Assembly: GCF_019334315.1 (NCBI RefSeq)
Contig: NZ_JAHWGL010000027.1
Location: forward strand, 1-49,433
Source of the DNA: Hymenobacter profundi
GTDB taxonomy: Bacteria > Bacteroidota > Bacteroidia > Cytophagales > Hymenobacteraceae
DNA length: 49,433 nt
Direction: 5' to 3'
Notes under the pieces: model-generated
Databases searched by the model: none
What the model saw: the letters and a program-made list of their open reading frames with translations, nothing else
What the model was told of the DNA's origin: nothing
In this document: piece by piece, positions 34,556-44,385 of the stretch
Layout: every line of letters starts with the position of its first letter
Numbering within the stretch: position 1 is the first letter of the stretch
Translations under genes and position numbers: made by a program

Positions 34556-35875
34556 TCAGTGCAGCACCAGCACTTTGTCGGCATCTTCCAGCGTTTTACC
34601 CTTGGTTTCGGGCATCAGCTTCCACACGTAGAGCAGCTGAAGCACCATCATGGCGCAGAAAAACGCGAAGGTGTTGCCGCCACCCAGCTTCTCGGTGAGG
34701 GCCGGAAAAGCAAAGGTGATGATGGCCGCCAGCACCCAGTGGGTGGAACTGCCCAGCGCCTGCCCCTTGGCACGCACGGCGCTCGGAAAAATCTCGGAAA
34801 TAAACACCCAGATAACGGCCCCTTGCGAGAAGGCAAAAAAGGCAATGTAGCCAAATAGCAGCAGGGGCACGAGCAGGCCACTGCGCTGACTGTAAAAGGC
34901 TTCCGCCACGAGGCCCAGCGTCACAATCAGTCCTACGGAACCGATGAGCATCAGCTTGCGCCGGCCAAATTTGTCGATGATGTTGACGGCTAGCAGGGTA
35001 AAACAGAAGTTCACCAGCCCAATACCGGCCGACGACAGCAGCGCAGCGCTTTGGCCCAGGCCCGTCAGCTCGAAAATACGGGGGGCATAGTAGATGATGG
35101 CATTAATGCCCGCCAGTTGGTTGAACATAGCGAACAGCACCGCCAGCAGCACCGGCCGCCGGTACTGCGGAGCCCACAACGACTCGCCGGCACCTTCCTC
35201 GGCCGCGTTGGCCACCAAGATGGTCGATACGTTGTTCTCGGCCGTAGCCGGGTCAATGCGCTCAAACACGGCCCGCGCCTCGGCCGTACGGTTTTGGCGT
35301 AGCAGCCAGCGGGGGCTTTCGGGAATTCGGAACAACAGCAGGAAGAACGCCAGCGACGGCACGGCCTGCACGCCCAGCATCCAGCGCCAATCCTGCTCCC
35401 CCCCCAGCCCGGCCAGCAGGTAGTTGGAGAGGTAGGCCAGCAGAATGCCAAACACCACATTAAACTGGAACATGCCCACCATGCGTCCCCGTGAGGCAGG
35501 CGGCGACACTTCGGAAATATACAGCGGCGCCGTAACCGACGAAGCTCCTACCCCGAGCCCGCCCAGGAAGCGGAACACCATGAACGGCACCCACGTGGGG
35601 GCCAGCGCCGCCCCTACCGCCGACACCAAGTAGAGCATCGCAATCCAGCTCAGGGTGGTGCGCCGCCCCAGCCGGTCGCTGGGCACGCTGCCAAAGATGG
35701 CCCCGATAACGGTGCCAATCAGGGCAATGGACATGGTCAGGCCGTGCTGGTAGGAGTTGAGCTGCCACAGCTGCTGCACCGATTTCTCGGCTCCGGAAAT
35801 CACCGCCGTATCAAATCCGAAAAGTAAGCCGCCCAGCGCGACCACCACTGACCAGAAGAAAACGTTCTTTTTCAT
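34556..35875 (-). CDS. sugar-porter MFS transporter (probable fructose importer)
   Basis: A 439-residue, 12-segment inner-membrane carrier. Sugar-porter signatures: GGLLFGFDTAVISGA in the first segment, DRLGRRTT loop, RFLGGLGVGASSVTAPLYISEVSP, PESPRWL, NQLAGINAIIYYAP, DKFGRRKL and a C-terminal PETKGKTLED. ATG 35875 (MKKNVFFWSVV) is preferred over the longer frame to 35932. By position between SusD and fructokinase it is the fructose or short fructo-oligosaccharide importer, like the monosaccharide importer of the Bacteroides fructan locus. Confidence 0.92.
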   Translation of the reverse strand: MKKNVFFWSVVVALGGLLFGFDTAVISGAEKSVQQLWQLNSYQHGLTMSIALIGTVIGAIFGSVPSDRLGRRTTLSWIAMLYLVSAVGAALAPTWVPFMVFRFLGGLGVGASSVTAPLYISEVSPPASRGRMVGMFQFNVVFGILLAYLSNYLLAGLGGEQDWRWMLGVQAVPSLAFFLLLFRIPESPRWLLRQNRTAEARAVFERIDPATAENNVSTILVANAAEEGAGESLWAPQYRRPVLLAVLFAMFNQLAGINAIIYYAPRIFELTGLGQSAALLSSAGIGLVNFCFTLLAVNIIDKFGRRKLMLIGSVGLIVTLGLVAEAFYSQRSGLLVPLLLFGYIAFFAFSQGAVIWVFISEIFPSAVRAKGQALGSSTHWVLAAIITFAFPALTEKLGGGNTFAFFCAMMVLQLLYVWKLMPETKGKTLEDADKVLVLH

Positions 35876-35957
35876 TCGTATAGAAGTAGCTGACGGGTAC
35901 GTCGTGGCTATTTGCGTTAGGTAATGCACCAAATCCGGCGGGGCGGCGGCAGGTCAC

Positions 35958-37682
35958 CTACCACCCTACATTCTGCTTGTATAGTCCTTTGCTGAAGTTG
36001 ATCTGGTTGATTGGAATCGGCATGTATTCGTCGCGGGCGGGCGTGAAACGGGCGGTAGACAGATACTGACGCAGGTTCTTTTCCTTAGCGAAGTAGGTGT
36101 TCAGGTAGGGCGCCGCGATGCCCCAGCGCACCAAATCGAAAAAGCGGTATCCTTCCATGGCAAACTCCAGGCGGCGCTCGAAACGCAGGGCTTCACGGGC
36201 GTAGGCTTGCGTGAAACCGGCGGTTGGGTAGAGGCCAATGTTGTACTTGGAGGTAGCCGCGCCGTTGGTTTGCTTCAGGCGCGCGGTGCTGTTCTGCGCC
36301 CGCTGCCGTATCTGGTTGATAAGGGGTAGGGCCTCCGACGGCCGGTTCAGCTCAATGAGCGCTTCGGCCTTCCACAGCAGCACGTCGGCGTAGCGAATAA
36401 TTGTCCAGTTCTTCGATGAGGTCATAAAGGGCGGCGTCTTCTGAAAGCTGGGGTCAGTGGGCAGCACGCTTTCCTTCATCGACAGGTTGTAGCCGTATAC
36501 CTGCGGCACGCGCACCCACGACTCCTGAAACACAAAGTTGGGGTCGTACTTGAACGGGTGCCCGACAATGGCTACCGTGTGGTCGAGGCGTGGGTCGACG
36601 GTAGTGCTGAGGAAGTCGGCTGGGGTTGTCAGGTCGCCGGAGGTATTGAAATCGGCGAAGCGGGGCAGCCCGCCGGCATCGGTCTTAAACGAGTTGATCA
36701 GGTTTTGGCTGGGCTGATGAAACGAGCAGCAGCCGTACTCCGGGTTCATGGGGTAGTTTAGCTCGTTGCCACGGTCGGTGCGGCCCTTGGGCGTGCCGTC
36801 GTTGCGCGAAAACTGAATGGCAAACACCGACTCTACCCCGTTGTCGCCCGCCGTGAGGAAGTTGGTGGCAAAGTCGGGATGTAAGGAGTACTGGCCGGAG
36901 CTGATCACGGCGTCGCACAGGGTGTTTACCTCCGTGAGCTTGGCCGCGTCGATGCCCGTCACGGCGTTGCTCTCGTTTTGCGTATAGGCCTGATACAGCA
37001 ACGTTTTGGCCAGGTAGGCCTGCGCCGCCGACTTGGTAGCCCGCCCTACTTCGGGCTGGGTGGCGGGTAGGTTTTCCACTGCAAAGCGGAAGTCCTCGGC
37101 CACTTTGCTCCACAGCGCGTCGTTACTCAGGGCCACGTTCGACACGGTAGGGTATTGATCCACCGGCAATTCCTCGTCGATATAGGGCACGTACTTAAAC
37201 ATCTCCTTGAGCAGGAAGTAGAAGTGCCCACGCAGAAAGCGCATCTCGCCCTGGCGCACAGCCTTGTTGGGCATCGTTGCGGCGTCCACGGCGTTGAGGC
37301 GGCGCAGCGCGTCGTTGCAGCGCGAAATGCTCAGGTACATGCGGTACCAAAACTCGTCGGTGTTGCTTAGGTCGACGCGGTTGAAGGTGAAGGTTTCGTA
37401 AAAGTGAAACGCGTCCACGTCGGCCGTGCCGCCGCCGCCCTTGTAGGCGTCCCCGCCGCGCACGTTGCCGTAGGGCCACATGGAGGTATAAGGCACATAG
37501 TAAATGTCGTTGCCTAGCTGTGCATAGGCCGCAATTACCTGTTTGTCAATATTTTCAACAGTATTCAGTTGACCGTCGCTGAGCGCCCCGGTGGGGTCCA
37601 CGTCGAGGAAGCTTTTATCGTTGCAGCTCACCGAAAAGGCCAGCAGCGAGCAGGCCAGCAAGCTGGTTTTGAGGAGTTTCAT
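35958..37682 (-). CDS. SusD/RagB-family lipoprotein of the fructan locus
   Basis: A 574-residue surface lipoprotein with lipobox LLAFSVSC and NDKSFLDVDPTGALSD typical of the RagB/SusD N-terminus. TPR-like helices and the C-terminal SusD domain follow (ALRFERRLEFAMEGYRFFDLVRWG, ending in a PIPINQINFSKGLYKQNVGW-like tail). It caps the SusC transporter and binds fructan oligomers at the surface. It starts 24 bases after the SusC stop. No separate surface glycan-binding protein gene is seen between SusD and the transporter. Confidence 0.94.
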   Translation of the reverse strand: MKLLKTSLLACSLLAFSVSCNDKSFLDVDPTGALSDGQLNTVENIDKQVIAAYAQLGNDIYYVPYTSMWPYGNVRGGDAYKGGGGTADVDAFHFYETFTFNRVDLSNTDEFWYRMYLSISRCNDALRRLNAVDAATMPNKAVRQGEMRFLRGHFYFLLKEMFKYVPYIDEELPVDQYPTVSNVALSNDALWSKVAEDFRFAVENLPATQPEVGRATKSAAQAYLAKTLLYQAYTQNESNAVTGIDAAKLTEVNTLCDAVISSGQYSLHPDFATNFLTAGDNGVESVFAIQFSRNDGTPKGRTDRGNELNYPMNPEYGCCSFHQPSQNLINSFKTDAGGLPRFADFNTSGDLTTPADFLSTTVDPRLDHTVAIVGHPFKYDPNFVFQESWVRVPQVYGYNLSMKESVLPTDPSFQKTPPFMTSSKNWTIIRYADVLLWKAEALIELNRPSEALPLINQIRQRAQNSTARLKQTNGAATSKYNIGLYPTAGFTQAYAREALRFERRLEFAMEGYRFFDLVRWGIAAPYLNTYFAKEKNLRQYLSTARFTPARDEYMPIPINQINFSKGLYKQNVGW

Positions 37683-37706
37683 GGGAAGGGTTGGCTAGCG
37701 TAGCGG

Positions 37707-40700
37707 TTAAAAAGAAACGTTCAGGCCGGTGGTGAACACGCGCGGTATGGGGTACTGGTAGTTGGTCACCTCGGGATCGGGGCCGGTGAATTGCTTGCTC
37801 TTGGCGATGAGAAAGTTTTGCCCTTGCACGTACACGCGCACGTTTTGTAGGCGCAGCCGGCTGACCAGCGCAGTGGGTAGGTTGTAGCCCACCTGCACGT
37901 TGCGCAGCTTCAGATACGACGCGTTTTCGACGAAGTAAGTAGAGGAGCGGCCCTCGTTGTTGGAGTTTACCAGGGTAGGTGCCGGAATCGAGGAGCCCGT
38001 GTTGGTCGGCGACCAGGCATCGAGCAGGCGCTGGCCCCAGTTCTCGCCCGAAGCCAAGGAAGAGAAATCAGTGCGGAATTTTGAGTTGTTGTAGGCGTAG
38101 AGGCCTTGCACGCCCTGGAAAAACACCTGCACATCGAAGCCCTTCCACGCAGAGCCCAGGTTCAGGCCGTACGCAAAGTCCGGAATGGCCTCCGTAATCC
38201 ACGTCTGGTCGAAGTTGTTGATTGTACCATCCCCGTTCAGGTCTTTGTAGCGAATGCGGCCGGGGGCAGCACCTACCTGGGTAGGGCCTTCGCCTACTTC
38301 CGTCGCATTCTGGTACAGGCCATCAGCCACGTAGCCGTACACGGCGTTGATGGAGTGACCCAGGCGCGTCACGTCCTGACCGTTGCCTCCGTAGGCGTTA
38401 ATCACCTCGTCGGGCAGGTAGGTGAGTCGGTTGCGGTACGTGGAGAGGTTGCCCGACACGTTGAACGTCAGCCCGTTGTCAAGCGCGTTCTGGTAGGTGA
38501 GTAGAAATTCCCAGCCCGAGTTTTTGATGGAGGCGCCGTTCACAAACTTGTCGCCGCCCTCGCCTACTACCCCCAGGAAGGGTAGGTTTACCAGGATGTC
38601 GGTGCTCTTCTTCACGAAGTAGTCGGCCGAGCCAGTGAGCTTGTTCTGGAAGAAGCCCACGTCGAGGCCCACGTTGGTCTGGGTAGTGGTTTCCCACTTC
38701 AGGTTGGGGTTGGCCTGCTGCACGCGCCGGTAGCCGGCCGGCAGGTTGGTGTCGTTGCCGTAGATGTCGTAGGCCGTACCAATGTCATAGGCGAAGTTGG
38801 GGTCCAGCGTACCCAGGCTCGACTGGTAAATAGCCCGTGAGGCAAAATTGGCAATGTCCTGGTTGCCAGTCTGGCCCCAGCCAGCGCGCAGTTTCAGGTC
38901 CGACACGGCATTCACGTTGTCTTTCACGAAGCTCTCCTCGCTCAGGCGCCACCCGCCCGACACGGCCGGAAACACCCCGAACTGGTTATCGGCCCCGAAG
39001 CGCGAGGAACCGTCGCGGCGGATAGTGCCCGAGAGCAGGTACCGGTCCATGAACGAGTAGTTGACCTTAGCGAAATAAGAAGCCAGGCGGTAGGCCGTGG
39101 CCGAGCCGCCGTTGTCCTTGTTGGCCGAGCCCGCGTCGAGCACAATGTAGTTAGGGTCTTCGCTGGCAAAGTTGGTGCGCGAGGCGTAGAAACTCTCGCT
39201 GGCGTAGCTGATACGCTCATTGCCCAGCAGAAAGCTCAGCGCGTGCTTGCCGGCGCCCAGCGCCAGGTCGTAGTTCAACGTGTTCTGCCACACCCAGTTA
39301 CCAAACGTGCTTTCGTTGTTGGTCACACGGTTATTGTCGTTGGACAGGTAGCCAGCCCTAAAGGTTTTGTACAGCTCTTTGTACTTATACAGCGAGTAGT
39401 CGATGCCGAAACTGGTGCGCAGGTGCAGGCCCTTGATGATTTCGGCGTCGGCGAAAGCATTGCCGAACACGCGGTAGAGATTCGAGCGGTTCTGCTGGTT
39501 GTCGGTGAGCAGGCGCACGGGGTTGTCCCGGTCGCCAATGCCGTTTACGGGGCCGCCCCACCCTACCCCGTCCACCGTGCGCACCGGCACGATGTTGAGC
39601 AGCTGACTGCTTCGGTCTCGAATCAGATTGAGGTCGAACTGATTTTCCTCCAACTTGCTGACAGTCAGATTTTCTCCTATTTTCAGACGGTCACCCAGCA
39701 GCGAATAGTCCGAGTTGAGACGCGTAGTCCAGCGGTCGGCACCCGTATATTTCAGCGTACCGGAGTTCTTGTAGTAGTTCAGCGAAAACAGCACGCCGCC
39801 GTGCTCCCCGCCGTTGCTCACGTTCACGTTGTACTGCTGCACCAACGCTGTCTGCTGGGTTTCCCTGAACCAATCGGTGTCGGCGGTACGCTGGGTTTGG
39901 GCCGCGTCCAGAAACTCCGGTACCGTCACGTTGTCCAGCACCGGCCGGCCATCGGGGCCCAAGCGCGACTGAAAGTTGTAGAACGGAATAGTAGGCGTGG
40001 TGCCGTCGTTGACGGAGGCCTGCCAGTAGATGCGCCCGTAATCCTGGGTGTTCAGCATCCTGATGTGCGGCCCCGGCTTCTGGGCGGAGAAGAACGTGGA
40101 GAAATCCACCCGCGTCACGCCTTTTTTCGCCTTTTTGGTGGTGATGATGATGACGCCGTTGCCAGCCCGCGAACCGTAGATACTGGCCGCCGACGCATCT
40201 TTCAGCACCTGAATCGACTCAATATCATTCTGGTTGAGCTGGTTGATGCCTTCCTTGGTTGGGATGCCGTCAATCACGTAGAGCGGGTCGTTGTTGCCCA
40301 GCGTGCCGAAGCCGCGGATGCGCACGGCCGTGCGGCTGCCACTTGGCGAACCATCCGTAGTAATTTGTACCCCCGGCACCCTGCCCTGCAAGTTATTGAC
40401 CACGTTGTTGGAGGTCATGCTCTTGATTTCCTCCGGATTCACCACCGCTACGGCGCCCGTCAGGTCGGCCCGCCGCTGGGTTTGGTAACCCGTTACGACC
40501 ACCTCGTTCAGGTTCTGGGTGGAGGGCACCAGTTGAATGGAGAAGCTGGTTTTGCCGGCCACGGCTATTTCCTGTGGGGTATAGCCCAAGGAAGAAATAA
40601 CGAGCGTAGCGGTAGCGGGCACTGTGAGGGCAAAGCGGCCCTCCCCGTCAGTGGAGGCGCCGTTGGTAGTACCCTTCACTACTACAGTAACGCCGGGCAG

Positions 40701-40877
40701 GCCCACGCCTTTCTCATCGTTTACCTGACCCGTAATTGGAATATCCGCTAGCGCCTGAATAGCAGAACTGGGTAGGGCGGCCACGGCTACTCCCGGCAGC
40801 ACGGCGGCCGTGAGGGGGGCCGTTGCCAGCAGCGTGAGCACACGCAGACGCCGCGTTAGAGGTACACTTTTGTGCAT
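37707..40877 (-). CDS. SusC/RagA-family TonB-dependent transporter of the fructan locus
   Basis: A 1056-residue outer-membrane transporter. Signal region, then a carboxypeptidase-like domain (ITGQVNDEKGVGLPGVTVVVKG), TonB-box-like NEVVVTGYQTQRR, plug motifs VIDGIPT and DASAASIYGSRAGNGVIIITTKK, and a barrel ending TTGLNVSF. ATG 40877 (MHKSVPLTRRLRVL) is preferred; the longer frame to 40952 lies in the regulatory spacer. It imports fructan fragments into the periplasm with SusD. It is first gene of the structural operon, downstream of the sensor gene. Confidence 0.94.
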   Translation of the reverse strand: MHKSVPLTRRLRVLTLLATAPLTAAVLPGVAVAALPSSAIQALADIPITGQVNDEKGVGLPGVTVVVKGTTNGASTDGEGRFALTVPATATLVISSLGYTPQEIAVAGKTSFSIQLVPSTQNLNEVVVTGYQTQRRADLTGAVAVVNPEEIKSMTSNNVVNNLQGRVPGVQITTDGSPSGSRTAVRIRGFGTLGNNDPLYVIDGIPTKEGINQLNQNDIESIQVLKDASAASIYGSRAGNGVIIITTKKAKKGVTRVDFSTFFSAQKPGPHIRMLNTQDYGRIYWQASVNDGTTPTIPFYNFQSRLGPDGRPVLDNVTVPEFLDAAQTQRTADTDWFRETQQTALVQQYNVNVSNGGEHGGVLFSLNYYKNSGTLKYTGADRWTTRLNSDYSLLGDRLKIGENLTVSKLEENQFDLNLIRDRSSQLLNIVPVRTVDGVGWGGPVNGIGDRDNPVRLLTDNQQNRSNLYRVFGNAFADAEIIKGLHLRTSFGIDYSLYKYKELYKTFRAGYLSNDNNRVTNNESTFGNWVWQNTLNYDLALGAGKHALSFLLGNERISYASESFYASRTNFASEDPNYIVLDAGSANKDNGGSATAYRLASYFAKVNYSFMDRYLLSGTIRRDGSSRFGADNQFGVFPAVSGGWRLSEESFVKDNVNAVSDLKLRAGWGQTGNQDIANFASRAIYQSSLGTLDPNFAYDIGTAYDIYGNDTNLPAGYRRVQQANPNLKWETTTQTNVGLDVGFFQNKLTGSADYFVKKSTDILVNLPFLGVVGEGGDKFVNGASIKNSGWEFLLTYQNALDNGLTFNVSGNLSTYRNRLTYLPDEVINAYGGNGQDVTRLGHSINAVYGYVADGLYQNATEVGEGPTQVGAAPGRIRYKDLNGDGTINNFDQTWITEAIPDFAYGLNLGSAWKGFDVQVFFQGVQGLYAYNNSKFRTDFSSLASGENWGQRLLDAWSPTNTGSSIPAPTLVNSNNEGRSSTYFVENASYLKLRNVQVGYNLPTALVSRLRLQNVRVYVQGQNFLIAKSKQFTGPDPEVTNYQYPIPRVFTTGLNVSF

Positions 40878-41216
40878 AATGTAGCAAGAGAAAGAGGGTG
40901 AGAACAGAAAGAGCATTGAAGCGTCTCTTTGTCCCTGCCACGTTATATCCAACCGGGCCTACCTCGCTGCAAACGTTTTAGAAGCAGCTTTTAACTAGGC
41001 TCGGAAGACGAACTGGCCCGGAGGCTGCGACGGCTTCAGGGCTCAAAATTCTCGGATCTTTCTCTTGCAACAGTACACGATTGATTCAAAAGCTTTCACA
41101 TTTGAATCAATTACATTTCAATAATTAATCTATTTATTATCAGGTATTTGTAAGTCGAAAACGTTTGCAATTAAGCAGAGCACTTTCACTTTTTGCACCT
41201 GATTTTCGCTGGTGTA
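40878..41216 (-). promoter_or_regulatory. control region of the fructan operon
   Basis: Between the HTCS stop and the SusC start. TTGATTCAAA (41081-41090) and TTTGAATCAA (41101-41110) form a perfect 10-bp inverted repeat with a 10-base spacer, a strong operator candidate. GCAAACGTTTT (40969-40979) and its exact complement AAAACGTTTGC (41158-41168) flank the region 189 bases apart; each has an AAACGTTT core. One TTTG of the inner copy could serve as a -33 element with TATAAC downstream. The AraC domain of the adjacent sensor is the likely binder of at least one of these. Confidence 0.5.
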
Positions 41217-43991
41217 TCACGTGCTGGGCGTGGTATGCAGCGCCCGAAACTCGGAGGGCGACATTTGATAGCGGCCCTTAAAGCTGGTGGAGAAATAAGC
41301 TGGAGAGGAAAAGCCAAGCTGGTAGGCTACCTCTGCAATTGTGAGCCCTTCTTCCAGCAGCAATTGTCGGCTTTTGGTGAGGCGTAGGCTTTGAATGAAT
41401 TCGCTTACGCCGGTACCCAGCACAGCCTTCATCTTGCGGTATAGTTGCACCCGCGAGAGGCCCATGCTGTGGGCTACGTCCTCCACGCTTAACTCGGGGC
41501 GAGCCAGATTAGCTTCGATAATGGCCGTGAGGTCGGCCAGGAATTTCTGGTCTACGCGCTGTTGGGGAGCTACTGTAGCGGTAGCGGTACTCAGCTCGCG
41601 GCGGAAGTGCTCACGCTGCCGCTGCCGGTTGGTCAGCAAGGTGCGCAGGTTTTCGAGCAGAAAGGTAGGATTGAAGGGCTTGGTGAGGTAGAGGTCGGCG
41701 CCGGCCTGTACGCCCTCTACCTGCTGCTCAGGAGCCGATTGGGCCGTGAGCAACACCACCGGAATATGGGACGTGCGCCAGTCGCCCTTCAGCTGCTGCA
41801 CTACGTCCAGGCCGCTTTGGTCGGGGAGCATTACATCGCACACCACCAGGTCGGGAATGGTGTCGGCAGCCAGACGCAGACCGTGGGCAGCGTCCAACGC
41901 CGTTTGCACTTGGAAGTGGGGCCGCAGCTTCCGGGCCAGAAAAGTATTGACCTCGGGGTTGTCCTCAATGACCAGTACCAGGGCAGCGCTGTTGTCTCCG
42001 GTGGCGAAGGCGGCTTCGGGTAAGGTTTCGGCTAGCTCCTCGTCTAGCATGAAGGAAGCGGCCACGGGCATCGATACGGGCGCGGCAGAGCGCATCGCGT
42101 CGGGTAGGGAGAGCGGCAGGGTTACAACAAAAGTACTTCCTTGGCCTGCCTGGCTCCGAAACGTAAGCTGGCCCTGGTGCAGGCGCGTTAGGCCCAACGC
42201 CAAGGCTAGGCCCATGCCCGAGCCCTTGCCGCCGGGCGCCTGCCCTTGATAAAACCATTCGAAAATGTGTGCCTGGTCCTGGGCGCTGATACCGGGGCCC
42301 GTATCTTCCACGCTCACCCGCACGTGGCCTTCCGCTGGCAGGGGTTCTATACTGACTGTGACCTGGCCTTTCTCAGGGGTGAATTTTAGTGCATTAGCCA
42401 GCAGGTTGAAAAATACTTTGTCCAGAATATTCACGTCGAACCACAGCCATACTGCTGGCTCAGCCGGCAAGAAACGTAGGCTGACTCGCTGCTGCCGGGC
42501 CGTCTTCTCGAACATATTTATGATTTCGCGCACGAACGCTACGAGATTACCTTCGGTGGCCCGCACTGGCATCTTGCCCACATCAATTTTGCGGAAGTCC
42601 ATCAGCTGATTGACCAGTTGCAACAGGCGCTGGGCGTTGCGACGCACCAGGCCCAACTCCTGCCGATGCGAAGGCGCCAGGAGTGGGCCATCCGTCAATA
42701 CTTCCTCCAAGGGCCCCAGCATAAGCGTGAGCGGAGTACGCAGCTCGTGCGAGAAGTTCGTGAAGAAACGCAGCTTTGCCTCTGTTTCCACCCGGGCCTG
42801 CTCGGCTAGCCCCTGAATCTGATTACGCTGCGAGCGGATTTCCTCATTTTGTTGGGCCAGCATCCGAGTGATGCGTCGGTTAGCCCGCAGTGCCCGCCAT
42901 ACGAGCAGCCCCAAACAGGCCGCGCCCAGCAACGCCGCGCCTAGTATGTATAGGCCCCGCTGCTGGCTTACAAAGGTGTGTCGCTGGTTTTCCAACAACT
43001 CCTGCTGCCGCTGAATATCACCCTGCTGGCTGGCTAGCTTCTCGGTCTGCATCTTCATAGTCAGCACGTTCGTCGAGTCGATGACCATGGTGCTGAGCAT
43101 GTTTTCCTTGTCGTACGGCTCGTTGTGCAGGATTTTCATGGCCGTACGAATGGCTTCTTCCCCACCCGGCGAGTACAGCAAGGTGGCAGTGAGAATACTA
43201 TCCTGCACCAGCTGCAAACCTCCCTGGGGACCCGCCAGTCCATCTACTCCCACTACGTGCACCTTCTTGGCCAGCCCCAGTTGCTTGCATACTTGGTAGG
43301 CTCCCAAGGCCATGCGGTCGTTATGGGCGAAGATGAGCTGCACATCCGGGTGCAGCCGCAATACGGCGGGCAACGCTGCCAGCACCGATGGGCGCTGCCA
43401 ATTGCCCTGTACCTCCCCTACCACCTGTACCTGCGGGAAGCTGTGTAGTGCCTGCAGCAGACCTTTGTGCCGGTCGCGAGCCGGGGAGGCCCCGGCTGCA
43501 CCCAATACTTCCAGGATCTTGCCTTTGCCTTTCAACAGGCTACCGATATAGCGGCCCGCAGCCCTACCCACTTCCTGATTGTTGCCGCCCACGTAGGCAG
43601 TATAGAGCTGGGAGGTGGTGCGCCGGTCGAGGATAACGACGGGTATTCCCCGATTAAAAGCTTCCTCCACCAGGGGAGTAATCGGTTCGGCTTCGTTGGC
43701 CGACACAATCAACAGATCCACTTTCTCCTTCAGAAATTCGCGTATCTGCCGCTGTTGCAGGGCCGTATTGTCGTGGGCATCCTTCAGCCGAAACGTTACG
43801 TTGGGATAAAAGCTTAACTCTTTTTTCATGCCCACTAGCATGGCTTGTCGCCAAGCATCGTTCATCGTGCACTGCGAAAAGCCAATAACATAACGCGGTG
43901 CCGCTGAAGCGCTTACTACATGCACGTTCAAGCAGCCCAACAACAGAAATAACCCAAGTAGCCAGCTTATTAAGTGAGGCAGTTGCTTCAT
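41217..43991 (-). CDS. hybrid two-component system sensor/regulator with periplasmic sugar-binding domain
   Basis: A 924-residue HTCS. Order: signal anchor; periplasmic-binding-protein type 1 domain about 33-310 (YVIGFSQCTMNDAWRQ, PVVILDRRT, VHVVGVDGLAG); one membrane segment about 347-366; coiled-coil linker; HisKA with His415 in FSHELRTP; HATPase (N box NALKFTPEKG, DTGPGI, GKGSGMGLAL); receiver with VVCDVMLPDQSG; AraC-type HTH at the C-terminus (IAEVAYQLGFSSPAYFSTSFK). The same architecture occurs in Bacteroides BT1754, which binds free fructose. It should sense fructose and activate the downstream SusC-to-GH32 genes. Confidence 0.94.
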   Translation of the reverse strand: MKQLPHLISWLLGLFLLLGCLNVHVVSASAAPRYVIGFSQCTMNDAWRQAMLVGMKKELSFYPNVTFRLKDAHDNTALQQRQIREFLKEKVDLLIVSANEAEPITPLVEEAFNRGIPVVILDRRTTSQLYTAYVGGNNQEVGRAAGRYIGSLLKGKGKILEVLGAAGASPARDRHKGLLQALHSFPQVQVVGEVQGNWQRPSVLAALPAVLRLHPDVQLIFAHNDRMALGAYQVCKQLGLAKKVHVVGVDGLAGPQGGLQLVQDSILTATLLYSPGGEEAIRTAMKILHNEPYDKENMLSTMVIDSTNVLTMKMQTEKLASQQGDIQRQQELLENQRHTFVSQQRGLYILGAALLGAACLGLLVWRALRANRRITRMLAQQNEEIRSQRNQIQGLAEQARVETEAKLRFFTNFSHELRTPLTLMLGPLEEVLTDGPLLAPSHRQELGLVRRNAQRLLQLVNQLMDFRKIDVGKMPVRATEGNLVAFVREIINMFEKTARQQRVSLRFLPAEPAVWLWFDVNILDKVFFNLLANALKFTPEKGQVTVSIEPLPAEGHVRVSVEDTGPGISAQDQAHIFEWFYQGQAPGGKGSGMGLALALGLTRLHQGQLTFRSQAGQGSTFVVTLPLSLPDAMRSAAPVSMPVAASFMLDEELAETLPEAAFATGDNSAALVLVIEDNPEVNTFLARKLRPHFQVQTALDAAHGLRLAADTIPDLVVCDVMLPDQSGLDVVQQLKGDWRTSHIPVVLLTAQSAPEQQVEGVQAGADLYLTKPFNPTFLLENLRTLLTNRQRQREHFRRELSTATATVAPQQRVDQKFLADLTAIIEANLARPELSVEDVAHSMGLSRVQLYRKMKAVLGTGVSEFIQSLRLTKSRQLLLEEGLTIAEVAYQLGFSSPAYFSTSFKGRYQMSPSEFRALHTTPST

Positions 43992-44385
43992 CCTGCTAAG
44001 ATACAGTAAGTGCTAAAGATGCTCTCAGTGCTGGGTTGAGGTTACGGTAGGGTGATGCCGATGTCGTGCAGCCCGAAAACAGCCATTGATGTTTATCGGG
44101 TGTTAATCAGACGCCATGGGCACCTTAAGATAGCCTGCAGCACAACCCAATTCAGCTTACCGATGGGGGGCTTGCCGCCGGGGCGAAGCTGGTTTTCTTC
44201 CATTAGGCTGGTAAGTCTATCTGCCCGAAACCGTATAAGTCAACAGGTAGCTCGCGGCTACCTGTTCACAGGGTGTGTACTAGACTGGGGTGGTTCAGTA
44301 AGAACGGGCAGTGCGATAAGGTAGGCTTGTACGCTTCCCTAAATATGTGCGCTTCCCCATTTAGTAAGCCAGTGGCAGGCAGAGG
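43992..44385. other. intergenic region upstream of the HTCS gene
   Basis: No gene recognised. AACAGGTAGC (44242-44251) and GCTACCTGTT (44257-44266) make a perfect 10-bp stem with a TCGCG loop, without a T-run. The HTCS promoter should lie in the first 150 bases but no clear -7/-33 pair stands out. Confidence 0.4.

Noticed and set aside
39243..40751. 502-codon plus-strand open frame
   Set aside because: It is the antisense of the SusC gene; the SusC frame has clear family motifs and this one has none.
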